This document shows positions 1-9,020 of a stretch of 64,000 nt of DNA, in pieces. The first letter of the stretch is position 1; each line of letters begins with the position of its first letter. The translations under genes and the position numbers were made by a program. The DNA comes from Thermodesulfobacteriota bacterium (GTDB lineage Bacteria > Desulfobacterota > GWC2-55-46), in NCBI GenBank assembly GCA_030583865.1, contig CP129479.1:2132819-2196818 (forward strand). Direction: 5' to 3'. Below the pieces are notes generated by a model, which worked only from the letters and a program-made list of their open reading frames with translations, ran no database searches and had not been told where the DNA came from.

Positions 1-1
1 A

Positions 2-181
2 GACCACATAAACTGCTTCCAATGCAGTCACTTCTACGTGACCTGGGACGAGTTCTTCCCCAGGGGGTGCAAGGCCCTGCGCTTCAAAAGCAGGGAGATG
101 CCCTCTGACGTGGTAAGGAGGTCCTCGGGCATGGATTGCCAGCTGTTCGAAAAGAAAGAACGGGGAAGACGAAGCGGGTAA
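2..181 (+). CDS. C-terminal part of a small Cys-containing conserved protein (5' truncated)
   Basis: An open frame runs from the window edge to TAA at 179-181 and encodes 59 residues. It contains a CFQC pair near the start, followed by aromatic and basic residues and two more cysteines (GCK and MDC). The pattern suggests a small metal-binding or Zn-ribbon-like protein, but I cannot name the family with confidence. It lies just upstream of tldD in the same direction, 32 bases apart, so the two may be co-transcribed. The true N-terminus is outside the window. Confidence 0.55.
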   Translation, partial: DHINCFQCSHFYVTWDEFFPRGCKALRFKSREMPSDVVRRSSGMDCQLFEKKERGRRSG

Positions 182-213
182 AAAGCTCTCCCGTTAAGGA
201 GGTTTGAGGATCG

Positions 214-1605
214 ATGGGACTAATTGACGCGTTCGACCCTTTCAGGGTCCTTAAGGCCGCTCTCGCAAACGGGGGCGAGTACGCGGACATCTACGTTGAA
301 GACACCGCCAACACCTCGATAGTCGCCGAGGAAAAAAGGATAGAGCGGGTCGTAACCGGCAGGGACCGGGGCGCGGGGATACGGGTAATAGCAGGGCTCA
401 AGACCTACTACGCGTACACGAACGACCTTACGGAGAAGGGGCTTATTGAAGTGGCAGGCGCGGTTGCCAAGGGGGTTAGCGAAGGGAAAGAAATAGGCGA
501 CCTGAACCTCACCAGGAAAGAGGCCGCGCCTGGTTTCGATATAAAGCGCCTGCCGTATAAGGCTCCGCTCGACGAGAAGGTCGGCTTTGTAAAGAGGGCC
601 GAGAAGACGGCCTGGGCGTTCGATAAGAGGATACGGCAGGTCAGGGTCGTCTACGGCGACGGCCTCCGGAGGACCGCAGTCGTAAACTCGCTCGGCGAGT
701 GGGTCGAGGAGGAGAGGAACGCGCTCCTCTTCCTCTGTAACGCCGTATCCGCCGAAGGCGATGTCATGCAGACCGGATACGAGCCGCTCGGCGGCATAAT
801 GGGCCTTGAGGCCTTTGACGAGACCCCGCCAGAGGCCATAGCCGAGGCAGCCGCAAAAAGGGCGATTATGATGCTCGCCGCAAGGCGGGCCCCCGGCGGG
901 AGCATGGCCGTGGTTCTCTCAAGCGATGCCGGAGGCACCATGATACACGAGGCAGTGGGCCACGGCCTTGAGGCCGACCTCGCCTTACAGAACCTTTCGG
1001 TTTATTCCGGGAAACTCGGTGAGAAGGTAGCAAACGAATCCATAACGGTGCTCGACGACGCTACAATTCCATACAAGAGGGGCTCGTTCTTTTTCGACGA
1101 CGAGGGCACCCCGGCGGAAAGGACCGTGCTCGTCGAGAACGGAATCCTCCGCTCGTACATGTGCGACAGGCTCAATTCCATGAAATCCGGCCTCAGGCCT
1201 ACAGGGAACGGCAGGCGGGAGTCCTACCACCACAGGCCAATACCGAGGATGACGAACACCATAATCGCGCCAGGGAAGGAAAGCCCGGAGGCCATAATAA
1301 GCTCGCTTGAAAAGGGGCTATTCGTAAAGAAGATGGGCGGCGGCCAGGTGAATACCGTGAACGGGGATTTCGTCTTCGAGGTGACCGAGGGCTACCTTAT
1401 CGAGAAGGGCAAAATAGGCGAGCCTGTCCGCGGCGCGACTCTTACCGGGAACGGCCCGGACGTGCTCATGAAGATAGACATGGTCGGCACAGACCTTGGC
1501 TTCGGCATAGGCACCTGCGGGAAGGACAGCCAGGGCGTGCCTGTCTCGGATGCGCAGCCTACTCTTCGTATTCCGGAGATTACGGTCGGGGGAGAGGCGA
1601 AGTAG
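214..1605 (+). CDS. tldD: TldD metalloprotease subunit (TldD/PmbA family)
   Basis: The 463-residue product matches the usual TldD length. It carries the family's HExxxH zinc motif (HEAVGH, residues 245-250) in the context MIHEAVGHGLE, plus glycine-rich C-terminal segments typical of the fold. TldD works with TldE/PmbA as a cytosolic protease that trims unfolded peptides and peptide antibiotic or quinone-cofactor precursors. The partner gene is not in this window. The ATG follows an AAGGAGG sequence at about 196-202, a slightly long spacing. No anomaly is visible. Confidence 0.93.
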   Translation: MGLIDAFDPFRVLKAALANGGEYADIYVEDTANTSIVAEEKRIERVVTGRDRGAGIRVIAGLKTYYAYTNDLTEKGLIEVAGAVAKGVSEGKEIGDLNLTRKEAAPGFDIKRLPYKAPLDEKVGFVKRAEKTAWAFDKRIRQVRVVYGDGLRRTAVVNSLGEWVEEERNALLFLCNAVSAEGDVMQTGYEPLGGIMGLEAFDETPPEAIAEAAAKRAIMMLAARRAPGGSMAVVLSSDAGGTMIHEAVGHGLEADLALQNLSVYSGKLGEKVANESITVLDDATIPYKRGSFFFDDEGTPAERTVLVENGILRSYMCDRLNSMKSGLRPTGNGRRESYHHRPIPRMTNTIIAPGKESPEAIISSLEKGLFVKKMGGGQVNTVNGDFVFEVTEGYLIEKGKIGEPVRGATLTGNGPDVLMKIDMVGTDLGFGIGTCGKDSQGVPVSDAQPTLRIPEITVGGEAK

Positions 1606-1644
1606 CTCTGTCAAGGGATGTGATTTTCTGCTGAGGAGGAGCTT

Positions 1645-2052
1645 ATGAGTGATTTGGTTCTTTCGCCTTATTGTGTGTACACAATTCTTCATTCCGAAAA
1701 GCTGCACGCTGCCTATGAGAAAGCCGGAAAAGGCGTATTTAAGGAAGAAACAAACTGGAAGTCGGGTTTCGAACTACTGCAAGAATCAAAGGAAGAAAAC
1801 CAAATTCTTCCGATAATTTTCGCCGCCGCAGAATCGACCTCGAAACTTTTATACTGGGGTCGTCTAGTAGATATCAAAATTGAACAGCCTTCGGAAAAGA
1901 ATTTTAAAACTACCTATAAGTTTGAGGCCCTGAAAAGGATAGGAAAAGGACATGTTAAAACAGATCTAATTTTGCGGTTCTCAGGTAAAAATATCTCAGA
2001 AGGTTACATCAGGCCTTATTCGATTTGCAGAACACCGGACTTCTTGAAGTAA
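1645..2052 (+). CDS. Hypothetical 135-residue protein, AT-richer than its surroundings
   Basis: An AGGAGG box sits seven bases before the ATG, so this is a credible gene. I do not recognise it securely. The central segment (IIFAAAESTSKLLYWGRLVDI) followed by a beta-rich C-terminus ending in an RPYSICRTPDFL tail is faintly reminiscent of small EVE/ASCH-type nucleic-acid-binding domains. Base composition and codon use (many AAA, AAT, TTT and GAA codons) differ clearly from the flanking GC-rich genes, suggesting recent acquisition. There is no signal peptide or membrane segment. Confidence 0.6.
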   Translation: MSDLVLSPYCVYTILHSEKLHAAYEKAGKGVFKEETNWKSGFELLQESKEENQILPIIFAAAESTSKLLYWGRLVDIKIEQPSEKNFKTTYKFEALKRIGKGHVKTDLILRFSGKNISEGYIRPYSICRTPDFLK

Positions 2053-2129
2053 AAGATGGAAGAAAGAGTAATAACCTTAAACTAAAAAGGAACTTACATT
2101 AAAATCAATTTGAGAAAACCCATGCTCCC

Positions 2130-2159
2130 TTGACACCTCCATGCCGCCTGCCTTAAAAT
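2130..2159 (+). promoter_or_regulatory. Sigma-70-like promoter for cstA
   Basis: TTGACA at 2130-2135 and TAAAAT at 2154-2159 are separated by 18 bases, 36 bases upstream of the cstA ATG. It lies in the only sizeable gap before the gene. Confidence 0.5.
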
Positions 2160-2195
2160 ACCCCACCTGCGACTCTCCCTAAAGGCATACGCTCC

Positions 2196-4106
2196 ATGAA
2201 GCTTTCAGGCATTGTGATAGCCGTCCTTGCTCTCCTCTTCGCGATTTCCTTTGGCGTGGCAACCCGCATCGTAAACCCCTCTGAGAGCGTAAACGCCCTC
2301 TGGCTCGTCATTGCCGCCGCGTGCTTCTTCATAATCGCATACCGCCTTTACGGGGCCTTCATAGCCGCGAAGGTCCTGGCCCTTGACGACAGGAGGACCA
2401 CCCCGGCAATTCGCCTGAACGACGGGTCTGACTTTCACCCCACGCATCCGCTTGTCCTCTTCGGCCACCACTTCGCCTCCATCGCCGGGGCAGGCCCCCT
2501 CATAGGCCCTGTGCTTGCCGCCCAGTTCGGCTATCTGCCGGGCTTTCTCTGGATACTCGTGGGAGCGGTCTTCGGCGGCGCGGTACACGACATGGTCATA
2601 CTATTCGCTTCGGTCAGGAGGAACGGCTGCTCCCTTGCCGAGATAGCAAGGAAGGAGATAGGGCCGGTCGCTGGCTTCACGGCGGCGCTTGCCGTCCTCT
2701 TCATCATAATAGTCGCCCTTGCCGGGCTCGGGCTCGCGGTCGTGAACGCCCTATTCAAAAGCCCCTGGGGCACCTTCACCATAGCCGCCACAATCCCCAT
2801 AGCCCTTTTCATGGGCATATACCTGCAGAAGCTCCGGCCCGGAAGGGTCGGGGAAGTGAGCGTCATCGGGATAGCCCTTCTCATAGCCGCAGTCATCGGC
2901 GGCAGCTATATCCAGGGCACTTTTCTTGAGCCCATATTCGACAGGGACAGGGAGTTCCTCATCTGGTCAATCGCCGTGTACGGCTTTTTCGCGTCGGTGC
3001 TGCCCATCTGGCTCCTCCTTGCGCCAAGGGACTACCTCTCCACCTTCATGAAGATAGGGACTGTCGTATTACTCGCCGCAGGGGTCATATTCCTTGCGCC
3101 CGAGATACAGATGCCGGCTGTGACGCGCTTCATCGACGGCGGCGGGCCCATAATCCCGGGCACCGTCTTCCCGTTCATGTTCATAACAATAGCGTGCGGG
3201 GCCATCTCCGGCTTCCATTCGCTCATAGCATCGGGCACGACGCCCAAGATGATAATAAGGGAGCGTGACATAAAGCCCATCGGATTCGGCGCCATGCTCG
3301 CGGAGGGGTTCGTCGCGGTCATCGCCCTCATAGCCGCGTCAGTCCTCATCCCGGGCGACTACTTCGCCATAAACACCACCCTCTCATTTGACGCGCTCTC
3401 GGCAATGGGCTTTGCCCCTGAAAAGATAAAAGAGCTCTCCGCAACCGTGGGCACCGATGTTGCCGGAAGGCCCGGCGGCGCGGTCTCGCTCGCCGTAGGC
3501 ATGGCATACATCTTCAGCGCCCTCCCCGGCATGACAGGGCTCATGCCGTACTGGTACAACTTCGCGCTCATGTTCGAGGCGCTTTTCATACTCACCACCA
3601 TAGACGGCGGAACAAGGGTGGCGCGGTTCATACTCCAGGAGTTCGGCGCTACTTTCTATAAGCCCCTGGGTAGGACGGGCTCCATGCCCGCCATCATAGT
3701 CCTCACGGCGCTTGTGGTAGCGGCATGGGGCTACCTCATAAGCTCGGGGAGCGTGGCCACAATCTGGCCCATGTTCGGCGTGGCCAACCAGCTCCTTGCC
3801 GCCATAGCGCTATCGGTCGGGACTACCATACTCATCAGGATGGGCAATGCCAGGTACGCATGGGTAACGCTTGTCCCGATGGCCTTCATGGTGGTAATGA
3901 CCCTCGTTGCCGCCTGGAAGCTCTTCTGGATCTTCTCAGCCAAGGCAGCTGCGGCGGCAGACCCCTCTCAGGCCTTTACCTTCCGCCTCGATTCCGTGCT
4001 CGTAGCCGTGATGGCCGTGCTCGCCGTGATAGCGGTCGCGGACGCGGCAGTCAAATGGATAGGCCTGGCAAATCAAAAGCATATTCCCTCAGCTGAAACG
4101 GAATAG
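2196..4106 (+). CDS. cstA: CstA-family carbon starvation protein (peptide/pyruvate-type transporter)
   Basis: The 636-residue product is almost entirely hydrophobic, with about 16-18 predicted membrane segments. It contains the CstA signature regions, including the N-terminal LYGAFIAAKVLALDDRRTTPA block and the later HPLVLFGHHFASIAGAGPL stretch. The family moves small peptides or pyruvate across the inner membrane under carbon limitation. Length is at the short end of the family. The ATG has only a weak upstream AAAGG. No histidine-kinase/LytTR pair, often linked to cstA relatives, is adjacent, so the regulator is unknown. Confidence 0.93.
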   Translation: MKLSGIVIAVLALLFAISFGVATRIVNPSESVNALWLVIAAACFFIIAYRLYGAFIAAKVLALDDRRTTPAIRLNDGSDFHPTHPLVLFGHHFASIAGAGPLIGPVLAAQFGYLPGFLWILVGAVFGGAVHDMVILFASVRRNGCSLAEIARKEIGPVAGFTAALAVLFIIIVALAGLGLAVVNALFKSPWGTFTIAATIPIALFMGIYLQKLRPGRVGEVSVIGIALLIAAVIGGSYIQGTFLEPIFDRDREFLIWSIAVYGFFASVLPIWLLLAPRDYLSTFMKIGTVVLLAAGVIFLAPEIQMPAVTRFIDGGGPIIPGTVFPFMFITIACGAISGFHSLIASGTTPKMIIRERDIKPIGFGAMLAEGFVAVIALIAASVLIPGDYFAINTTLSFDALSAMGFAPEKIKELSATVGTDVAGRPGGAVSLAVGMAYIFSALPGMTGLMPYWYNFALMFEALFILTTIDGGTRVARFILQEFGATFYKPLGRTGSMPAIIVLTALVVAAWGYLISSGSVATIWPMFGVANQLLAAIALSVGTTILIRMGNARYAWVTLVPMAFMVVMTLVAAWKLFWIFSAKAAAAADPSQAFTFRLDSVLVAVMAVLAVIAVADAAVKWIGLANQKHIPSAETE

Positions 4107-4130
4107 GATGGACGCAAGCCTTTCCCTCTC

Positions 4131-4158
4131 TTGACAAGGGTTCATTAAAAGATAAGAT
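4131..4158 (+). promoter_or_regulatory. Sigma-70-like promoter for the phosphoribosyltransferase gene
   Basis: TTGACA at 4131-4136, a 16-base spacer and TAAGAT at 4153-4158 precede an AGGAGG ribosome site at 4165-4170 and the ATG at 4178. Confidence 0.55.
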
Positions 4159-4177
4159 TTAGGCAGGAGGCAATCGA

Positions 4178-4849
4178 ATGGACAGGCCTGCCCCTTACCA
4201 GGACAGGGTGGATGCCGGACGCGCCCTTGCGGAGAGCCTGAAGAGGTACGCTGGCGAAGCGCCGGTGATCGTGGGGCTCCCGAGGGGCGGGGTTGTTGTG
4301 GCCGCGGAGCTGGCAAGGGCACTCGGGGCCGAGCTCGACGTCATACTCGCGGGAAAGCTCAGGGCCCAGTACAACCCGGAGCTCGCCATCGGGGCGGTAT
4401 CAGAGGACGGGCATGTGTACCTTAACCGCCTCGCGATACGGGGATTGCACGTCAAGGACAGCTATATCGAAGAGGAGACAAAATCGAGGCTCCGCACCAT
4501 GAGGGAGCGCCTTAACCTATACAGGGCCGTAAAGGGGAAGGTGCCGCTGAAGGGGAGGACCGTCGTCATAGTCGACGACGGTCTCGCCACCGGCTCCACC
4601 ATGATCTCAGCCATACAGGCCGCGCACGCCTCGGGCGCAAAAAAGATAATAGCCGCCGTGCCCGGCGGGCCCGCGGACACGGTTGAGCGCATACGCGAGA
4701 TGGAAGAGGTCTCGGAGGTCGTATGCCCGCACATACCCGACCTCTTCTTCGCGGTAAGCCAGCTATACGTGGATTTCAGCCAGGTAGAGGACAGCGAGGT
4801 GGCGGAGATACTCAGGACATCGAGCAAAGAGGAACGGAAGCGCGCCTGA
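4178..4849 (+). CDS. Phosphoribosyltransferase-family protein
   Basis: The 223-residue product has the type I PRTase signature: a hydrophobic strand, an acidic pair (D133-D134) and the GLATGSTM loop that binds the 5-phosphate of PRPP. Residues 35-45 carry a GLPRGGVVVA motif typical of a subgroup of stand-alone PRTases, sometimes found fused to dienelactone hydrolases. The substrate base cannot be deduced. The gene has its own promoter and a strong ribosome site and is convergent with the PilZ gene, with one base between stops. Confidence 0.85.
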   Translation: MDRPAPYQDRVDAGRALAESLKRYAGEAPVIVGLPRGGVVVAAELARALGAELDVILAGKLRAQYNPELAIGAVSEDGHVYLNRLAIRGLHVKDSYIEEETKSRLRTMRERLNLYRAVKGKVPLKGRTVVIVDDGLATGSTMISAIQAAHASGAKKIIAAVPGGPADTVERIREMEEVSEVVCPHIPDLFFAVSQLYVDFSQVEDSEVAEILRTSSKEERKRA

Positions 4850-4850
4850 G

Positions 4851-5549
4851 CTAAAAAACCGTCTCTATGTAACTCTCTATAAGGTTCCTGTCCTTTTCGG
4901 GCATGTCCGTGAAGAGAAGCGCCATGCCCGGATGAGACACGAGCCTTTTGAAAGGGTCCCCGGGGCTCGATATGATATTCAAGTCCCTGTTCACGCTAAT
5001 CTGGTAAAGGACCCTGGCCCCGGTCGCAAGCTCTTTTTGTGTGCCGGGAAGGTTGAAACGCAGCGTGCAGGTCGAGTTCACAGGCGGCGGATTGAGGCTC
5101 ACGACGAATATGCCGTCCCTGCTCAGGAGAGTCGCAAAGGAGCTTACCTCCCTCGGGCCGAATGAGAGCGCAACAGGTATGTTTACCGGGGCCCTCGGGT
5201 TACGGCGCAGCATCTTTTCATAGAAGAAGGCCTTCTTAAGGAGGAACGCAAGGTCCTCGGGCGGAGTCTCCTCAAAAATGACCCCGAGAAGGCCGGCCTC
5301 CTTGAGCTTCTGCATCTCGGCCTCGGGCATAACGAGTCCTGTATAGACGAGAAAGGGCCTCGGGGTCTCGAAGTCCGCAGCCTTAAGCCCCTCCGCGCCG
5401 GAAACGCCCACGACAGGCAGGTCGTCGGCTTCGGGGGCAACGCCCCGGCCCCCGACAAAGACCGGGAAGCCGCATTCAGCGACGAGGTCGTTGAACGCTG
5501 GATGAAAGGCTTCAAGGTCTCCAGTGATAAATACCCTGCCCGAGCTCAT
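4851..5549 (-). CDS. PilZ-type domain protein with N-terminal receiver-like region
   Basis: The 232-residue protein has an N-terminal alpha/beta region (about 1-110) resembling a receiver fold, followed by a PilZ-like beta domain (about 120-225) beginning RAPVNIPVALSFG. PilZ domains normally bind cyclic di-GMP. The usual RxxxR and DxSxxG signature is not well preserved, so ligand binding is uncertain. Its ATG overlaps the stop of the upstream MinD-like gene by four bases (ATGA), pointing to translational coupling and a shared function, perhaps polar localisation of motility or secretion machinery. Confidence 0.7.
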   Translation of the reverse strand: MSSGRVFITGDLEAFHPAFNDLVAECGFPVFVGGRGVAPEADDLPVVGVSGAEGLKAADFETPRPFLVYTGLVMPEAEMQKLKEAGLLGVIFEETPPEDLAFLLKKAFFYEKMLRRNPRAPVNIPVALSFGPREVSSFATLLSRDGIFVVSLNPPPVNSTCTLRFNLPGTQKELATGARVLYQISVNRDLNIISSPGDPFKRLVSHPGMALLFTDMPEKDRNLIESYIETVF

Positions 5550-6814
5550 GTCTTTATCGTTATCCTGTTCGCTTTTATTGCCGCCACCGCTGCCCTGTGC
5601 TGCCTTGCGGCGAACTCCTTGAAGCCTGCCCGGGCCGCTTCCGGGGCCGCTTCCTTCCAGCGGGTCCTTTTCGAGAAGAATATCCTGCCGCCGTTGTAGA
5701 TGATGGTCTCGATGAATGCGTCGGCGCCGCCCTGGGCCTCCGTCTGCACGTGGAAGACGGCCCCTTCATGGCTTATGTTCTCGTTGAAGCCGAAGACCTC
5801 ATCTCCGGCAGGCACACCAGCTTGGGCCGCCGGGACCGCGGGAGTCGCGGGCTCAGGGCCTTTTTCCGGGCGGCCTTCCTGACCATTTGCCTCAGGCTCT
5901 TCTTTCACAAGCTCTTCGGATCCAAGGAGGTTCCGTATTATCCTTTTCATGTCTTCGTTAGCGTCCACAGCCGATTCCTCCAGCATAAAGGGCCTCATCT
6001 TCCGCGCCGCGTCTTTAATGATGCGCCTTGACATGACGGCGCCGATAAAGTCGGTCTCAAGGCCGAGAAATGTAGCGGCCGCGCCCTTGAAGGCCTCGGC
6101 CACCCTGACGTCTTCCGCGGAAGACGCCATGTTCAGGAGGAGCCTGGGCCTGAAGCCCTTGACCTCCGTAACGGCGCGGGACGCCGCGTCCCTGTCCTCG
6201 GCCGCTATCCTTTCGCAAAGGTCCGGGAAGGACTTGACCGCGCCCCGGCTCCTCGGGTCCGTCGCGTCCTGTATTATTTCAATGAGCCTCTGGTTTCCCG
6301 AGAAGAGCCTCTGAAGCCTCCTGTACACGAAGCTCTTCAGGAATATGTAGGCGTTCTGTATGGCGGCCGGCTCGGGCGCAAGGACCACAATCCCCTGGCT
6401 TGAGAGCGAGAAGAAATCAAGGGTGTTGAAGGAAGAACCCGCGCCGAGGTCGACGATTATGTAATCCGCGGCGAGCTTCCTTATGCCGTTCATGAGCTTC
6501 TGCTTTTTGGCATGGGCCGGGTTGGCGATGCCGAGGAACTCGCCCGCGCCGCATATGAGGCTGAGGCCGGGGAGCGCCGTCCCTATCATGGCCTGGTCGA
6601 GCTCGGCTATCCGGCCCTTCAGGAAGTCGTCAAGGCCGGTCGGAGGGTATTTTATACCGAAATAGGTGTGTAGGTTGGCCCCTCCGAGGTCCGCGTCAAC
6701 GAGGACCACCTTCTTTCCCATACCGGCGAGAGCGCATCCTATGTTGGCGGTCATGACGCTCTTGCCTATGCCGCCCTTTCCCCCGCCAATGGACCATATG
6801 GCCTTTCTTTTCAT
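5546..6814 (-). CDS. MinD/ParA-family ATPase (FlhG-like)
   Basis: From the chosen ATG the protein has 422 residues and begins MKRKAIWSIGGGKGGIGKS, a deviant Walker A motif (KGGIGKS) placed as in MinD, FlhG and ParA. An in-frame start 12 codons upstream exists, but the family alignment favours this one. Further motifs include VLVDADLGGANLHTYFG and the IIVDLGAGSS Walker B region. Residues after about 300 are a Pro/Glu-rich linker and a basic C-terminal domain not found in plain MinD. Proteins of this class position flagella, pili or chemosensory arrays. No flagellar genes are nearby. Confidence 0.82.
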   Translation of the reverse strand: MKRKAIWSIGGGKGGIGKSVMTANIGCALAGMGKKVVLVDADLGGANLHTYFGIKYPPTGLDDFLKGRIAELDQAMIGTALPGLSLICGAGEFLGIANPAHAKKQKLMNGIRKLAADYIIVDLGAGSSFNTLDFFSLSSQGIVVLAPEPAAIQNAYIFLKSFVYRRLQRLFSGNQRLIEIIQDATDPRSRGAVKSFPDLCERIAAEDRDAASRAVTEVKGFRPRLLLNMASSAEDVRVAEAFKGAAATFLGLETDFIGAVMSRRIIKDAARKMRPFMLEESAVDANEDMKRIIRNLLGSEELVKEEPEANGQEGRPEKGPEPATPAVPAAQAGVPAGDEVFGFNENISHEGAVFHVQTEAQGGADAFIETIIYNGGRIFFSKRTRWKEAAPEAARAGFKEFAARQHRAAVAAIKANRITIKT

Positions 6815-6950
6815 GCGTCCTAAAGTATATCTTTGTACGGGAATTGTCAAATATATTCAAGATATGCGCGCCATAATGCTTGACAAAATCCACTCGCGTC
6901 TGGTACAAAGTATATGGACGGGAAAATGTAAAAATCGCAACCTGTCCGTT

Positions 6951-7108
6951 GGCAGGGTGTTGAAAAACACGCTGCCAATGCAATCCATGGATGGATTGCC
7001 AAATTGCGAGGCTTGGAAAGTCGAGCAATTTGTGAGGTTTGGCCGAATTCAATTCGGACAAACCGTGGTTGAAAAAGTCCAGGAAGGACTTTTTCAACAT
7101 CCTGTTAG
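6951..7108. repeat. Repeat family A, copy 1
   Basis: This ~158-base element runs from GCAGGGTGTTGAAAAAC to TTTTTCAACATCCTGTTAG. Its ends form an inverted repeat (GTTGAAAAA/TTTTTCAAC). A second, diverged copy lies at 29831-29981, sharing the blocks ATGGATTGCC, GGCTTGGA and CCTGTTAG or close variants. It fills most of the gap between the MinD-like gene and the triheme lipoprotein gene. Confidence 0.75.
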
Positions 7109-7123
7109 TTAGAAGGCCTGCAA

Positions 7124-7750
7124 TTGAAACCTCTCCCATTGAAAAAGCGCCTCTTCGCCATCTTCTCCATTCTTTTAATGGCCCTCGCCGCCGTTGGCTG
7201 CGGTGAAACCCTCGACACTTTAATCGACCCCAGGGCGCAAAAAACCGCCAGCGCCAAGGCAACCCGCGAGTCTGAGACGGATTATTACGAGAAATTCTAT
7301 AAAGAGCTCGCTACCAGGGCGGTGATCCGAAAGGGGACAACCGATATACAGGCGCTTGACGCGCTGCCGAAGGACCCCTCGGGCGAGGTCAACTGGACCG
7401 CCGCGGTCATGGGAGGATATATAAACCCCAGGGGCTCCATCGACCCGGGGGCAGAGGAGGAACCGATACTTGACCTGAACGTCTTTATCGAGGCGAAGGT
7501 CCCCCTCATGTTCAACGTCCTGTTCCCGCACTCCATTCATACTTACTGGCTGAGCTGCAACAACTGCCATCCCAAGATATTCATCCCCGAGGTCGGCGCA
7601 AACCCGATAACGATGGACGAGATATTCCAGGGCCAGTGGTGCGGGAGGTGCCACGGCAAGGTCGCCTTCACCTTCTGGCCCAGGGACAACTGCGTAAGAT
7701 GCCATATAGTTAAGAAGGGCGAATCCCTTGAAAGGGAACGGTGGAGGTGA
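7124..7750 (+). CDS. Triheme c7-type cytochrome lipoprotein
   Basis: The 208-residue product starts at a TTG preceded by AGAAGG. A lipoprotein signal ends in VGC (lipidated C26). The C-terminal third holds three CxxCH haem sites (residues 145-149, 173-177 and 190-194), preceded by an FPHSIHTYW segment whose histidines are likely distal ligands. This spacing matches the c(7)-type triheme domain seen in periplasmic electron carriers of iron- and sulfur-reducing bacteria. It probably sits on the periplasmic face of a membrane and carries electrons for the downstream cytochrome system. Confidence 0.85.
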   Translation: MKPLPLKKRLFAIFSILLMALAAVGCGETLDTLIDPRAQKTASAKATRESETDYYEKFYKELATRAVIRKGTTDIQALDALPKDPSGEVNWTAAVMGGYINPRGSIDPGAEEEPILDLNVFIEAKVPLMFNVLFPHSIHTYWLSCNNCHPKIFIPEVGANPITMDEIFQGQWCGRCHGKVAFTFWPRDNCVRCHIVKKGESLERERWR

Positions 7751-7791
7751 CAAAACCCTGAATCCTCGAGCGGCGAAGAGGTCCAAACAGC

Positions 7792-7820
7792 TTGACTCGC
7801 CGGATTCAGCTGTGTAATAT
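7792..7820 (+). promoter_or_regulatory. Sigma-70-like promoter for the NHL lipoprotein gene
   Basis: TTGACT at 7792-7797, a 17-base spacer and TAATAT at 7815-7820 lie about 130 bases before the chosen start codon. Confidence 0.5.
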
Positions 7821-7952
7821 ATCCCCTGGCGGGAGCGGCATTCGCAAAATACCAGAACACCAGGTATCTTATAAAAACCGCCGTGGTCCTTTCGGCTACA
7901 GGCTATGGCAACCCATAATCATTATCATTTGAAAAGGAACGAGGAAGGCAAA

Positions 7953-9002
7953 ATGAGCAGATTCGCAAGGAAGCTTCTTTTCGTTTTGGCCGGCGCAATG
8001 ATACTCTACGGGTGCGCGCAGACAAACCCTCACGGCGACCTCTTCTGGCCCGAACCGCCTGACCAGCCCCGCATTAAATACGTAAGGGCCCACAGGGGCA
8101 CCGCCGACTTCTCCAAAAGCGGGGTCGCTGCCAGCCTGTTCCTAGGCGAGACCTCCGGGACGAACCTCAGCAAGCCCATGGGTGTGCACGTGGACAGGCA
8201 CGGAAAGGTCTTCGTGACCGACACGGCCAAATCCGACATCTTCGTCTTCGATGCAAAAAACTCGAAGGTGTTCACCTTGAGCGGCATGGGCGTAAAAATA
8301 TTCTACAAGCCCATAAGCGTGGTGACCGACGACTCCGACAGGATATTCGTCTCAGACTCCCAGGTCGACACCGTGACCGTCATCGCCCCGGACGGGAAGG
8401 TCATCGCGATATTAAAGCCCGAGGTCCCATTCCAGCAGCCCACTGGGCTGGCGGTCGACAATAAAAACAAAAAGCTTTATGTAATCGACACGCATACGCA
8501 CGACGTGAGGGTCTTCGACCTCGAAACGCTCAAGCAAATAAACACCATCGGGAAAAGGGGCAAGGAGGAAGGCGAATTCAACTTTCCGTCCCACATAGCC
8601 GTGGACGCAACCGGCAATATTTACGTCGTCGACACCATGAACGGCAGGATGCAGATATTCGATTCGGAAGGCAAGTTCATCAGGGCGTTCGGCCAGTTCG
8701 GGGACTCGCCCGGCATGTTCGCGCGGCCGAGGGGTGTCGCGCTCGACAGCGAGGGGCACCTGTATGTGGTGGATGCGGCCTTCAATAACGTCCAGATATT
8801 CAATGCTGAGGGACGGATACTCCTCGGCTTCTCGGGATACGGCAGCGGAAGGGGCGCGATGATACTCCCTGCCGGCATAGCCATCGACAACGAGGACCAT
8901 ATATATGTAGTCGACTCATGGAACTCGAGGGTAAACGTATACGAGTTCCTTGGCGAGAAATCAAAGGCAAGGGCCCAGGCCGCCCAGGTAAAGAAAAAAT
9001 AA
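7953..9002 (+). CDS. NHL-repeat six-bladed beta-propeller lipoprotein
   Basis: From the ATG at 7953, which has a GAGGAAGG ribosome site, the protein has 349 residues and a lipobox ending ILYGC (C21). The remainder is a series of about six NHL blades, each with a V(Y/F)VVD(T/S) strand and a GxF or G-rich turn, for example YVVDTMNGRMQIFD. Such propellers are protein-protein scaffolds on the cell envelope. NHL genes recur beside filament cytochrome genes in Geobacter-type clusters, so a role in assembling or anchoring the neighbouring cytochrome is inferred. An upstream ATG at 7905 is less likely. Confidence 0.85.
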   Translation: MSRFARKLLFVLAGAMILYGCAQTNPHGDLFWPEPPDQPRIKYVRAHRGTADFSKSGVAASLFLGETSGTNLSKPMGVHVDRHGKVFVTDTAKSDIFVFDAKNSKVFTLSGMGVKIFYKPISVVTDDSDRIFVSDSQVDTVTVIAPDGKVIAILKPEVPFQQPTGLAVDNKNKKLYVIDTHTHDVRVFDLETLKQINTIGKRGKEEGEFNFPSHIAVDATGNIYVVDTMNGRMQIFDSEGKFIRAFGQFGDSPGMFARPRGVALDSEGHLYVVDAAFNNVQIFNAEGRILLGFSGYGSGRGAMILPAGIAIDNEDHIYVVDSWNSRVNVYEFLGEKSKARAQAAQVKKK

Positions 9003-9020
9003 AAGCCCCAGCCCCTCAAA

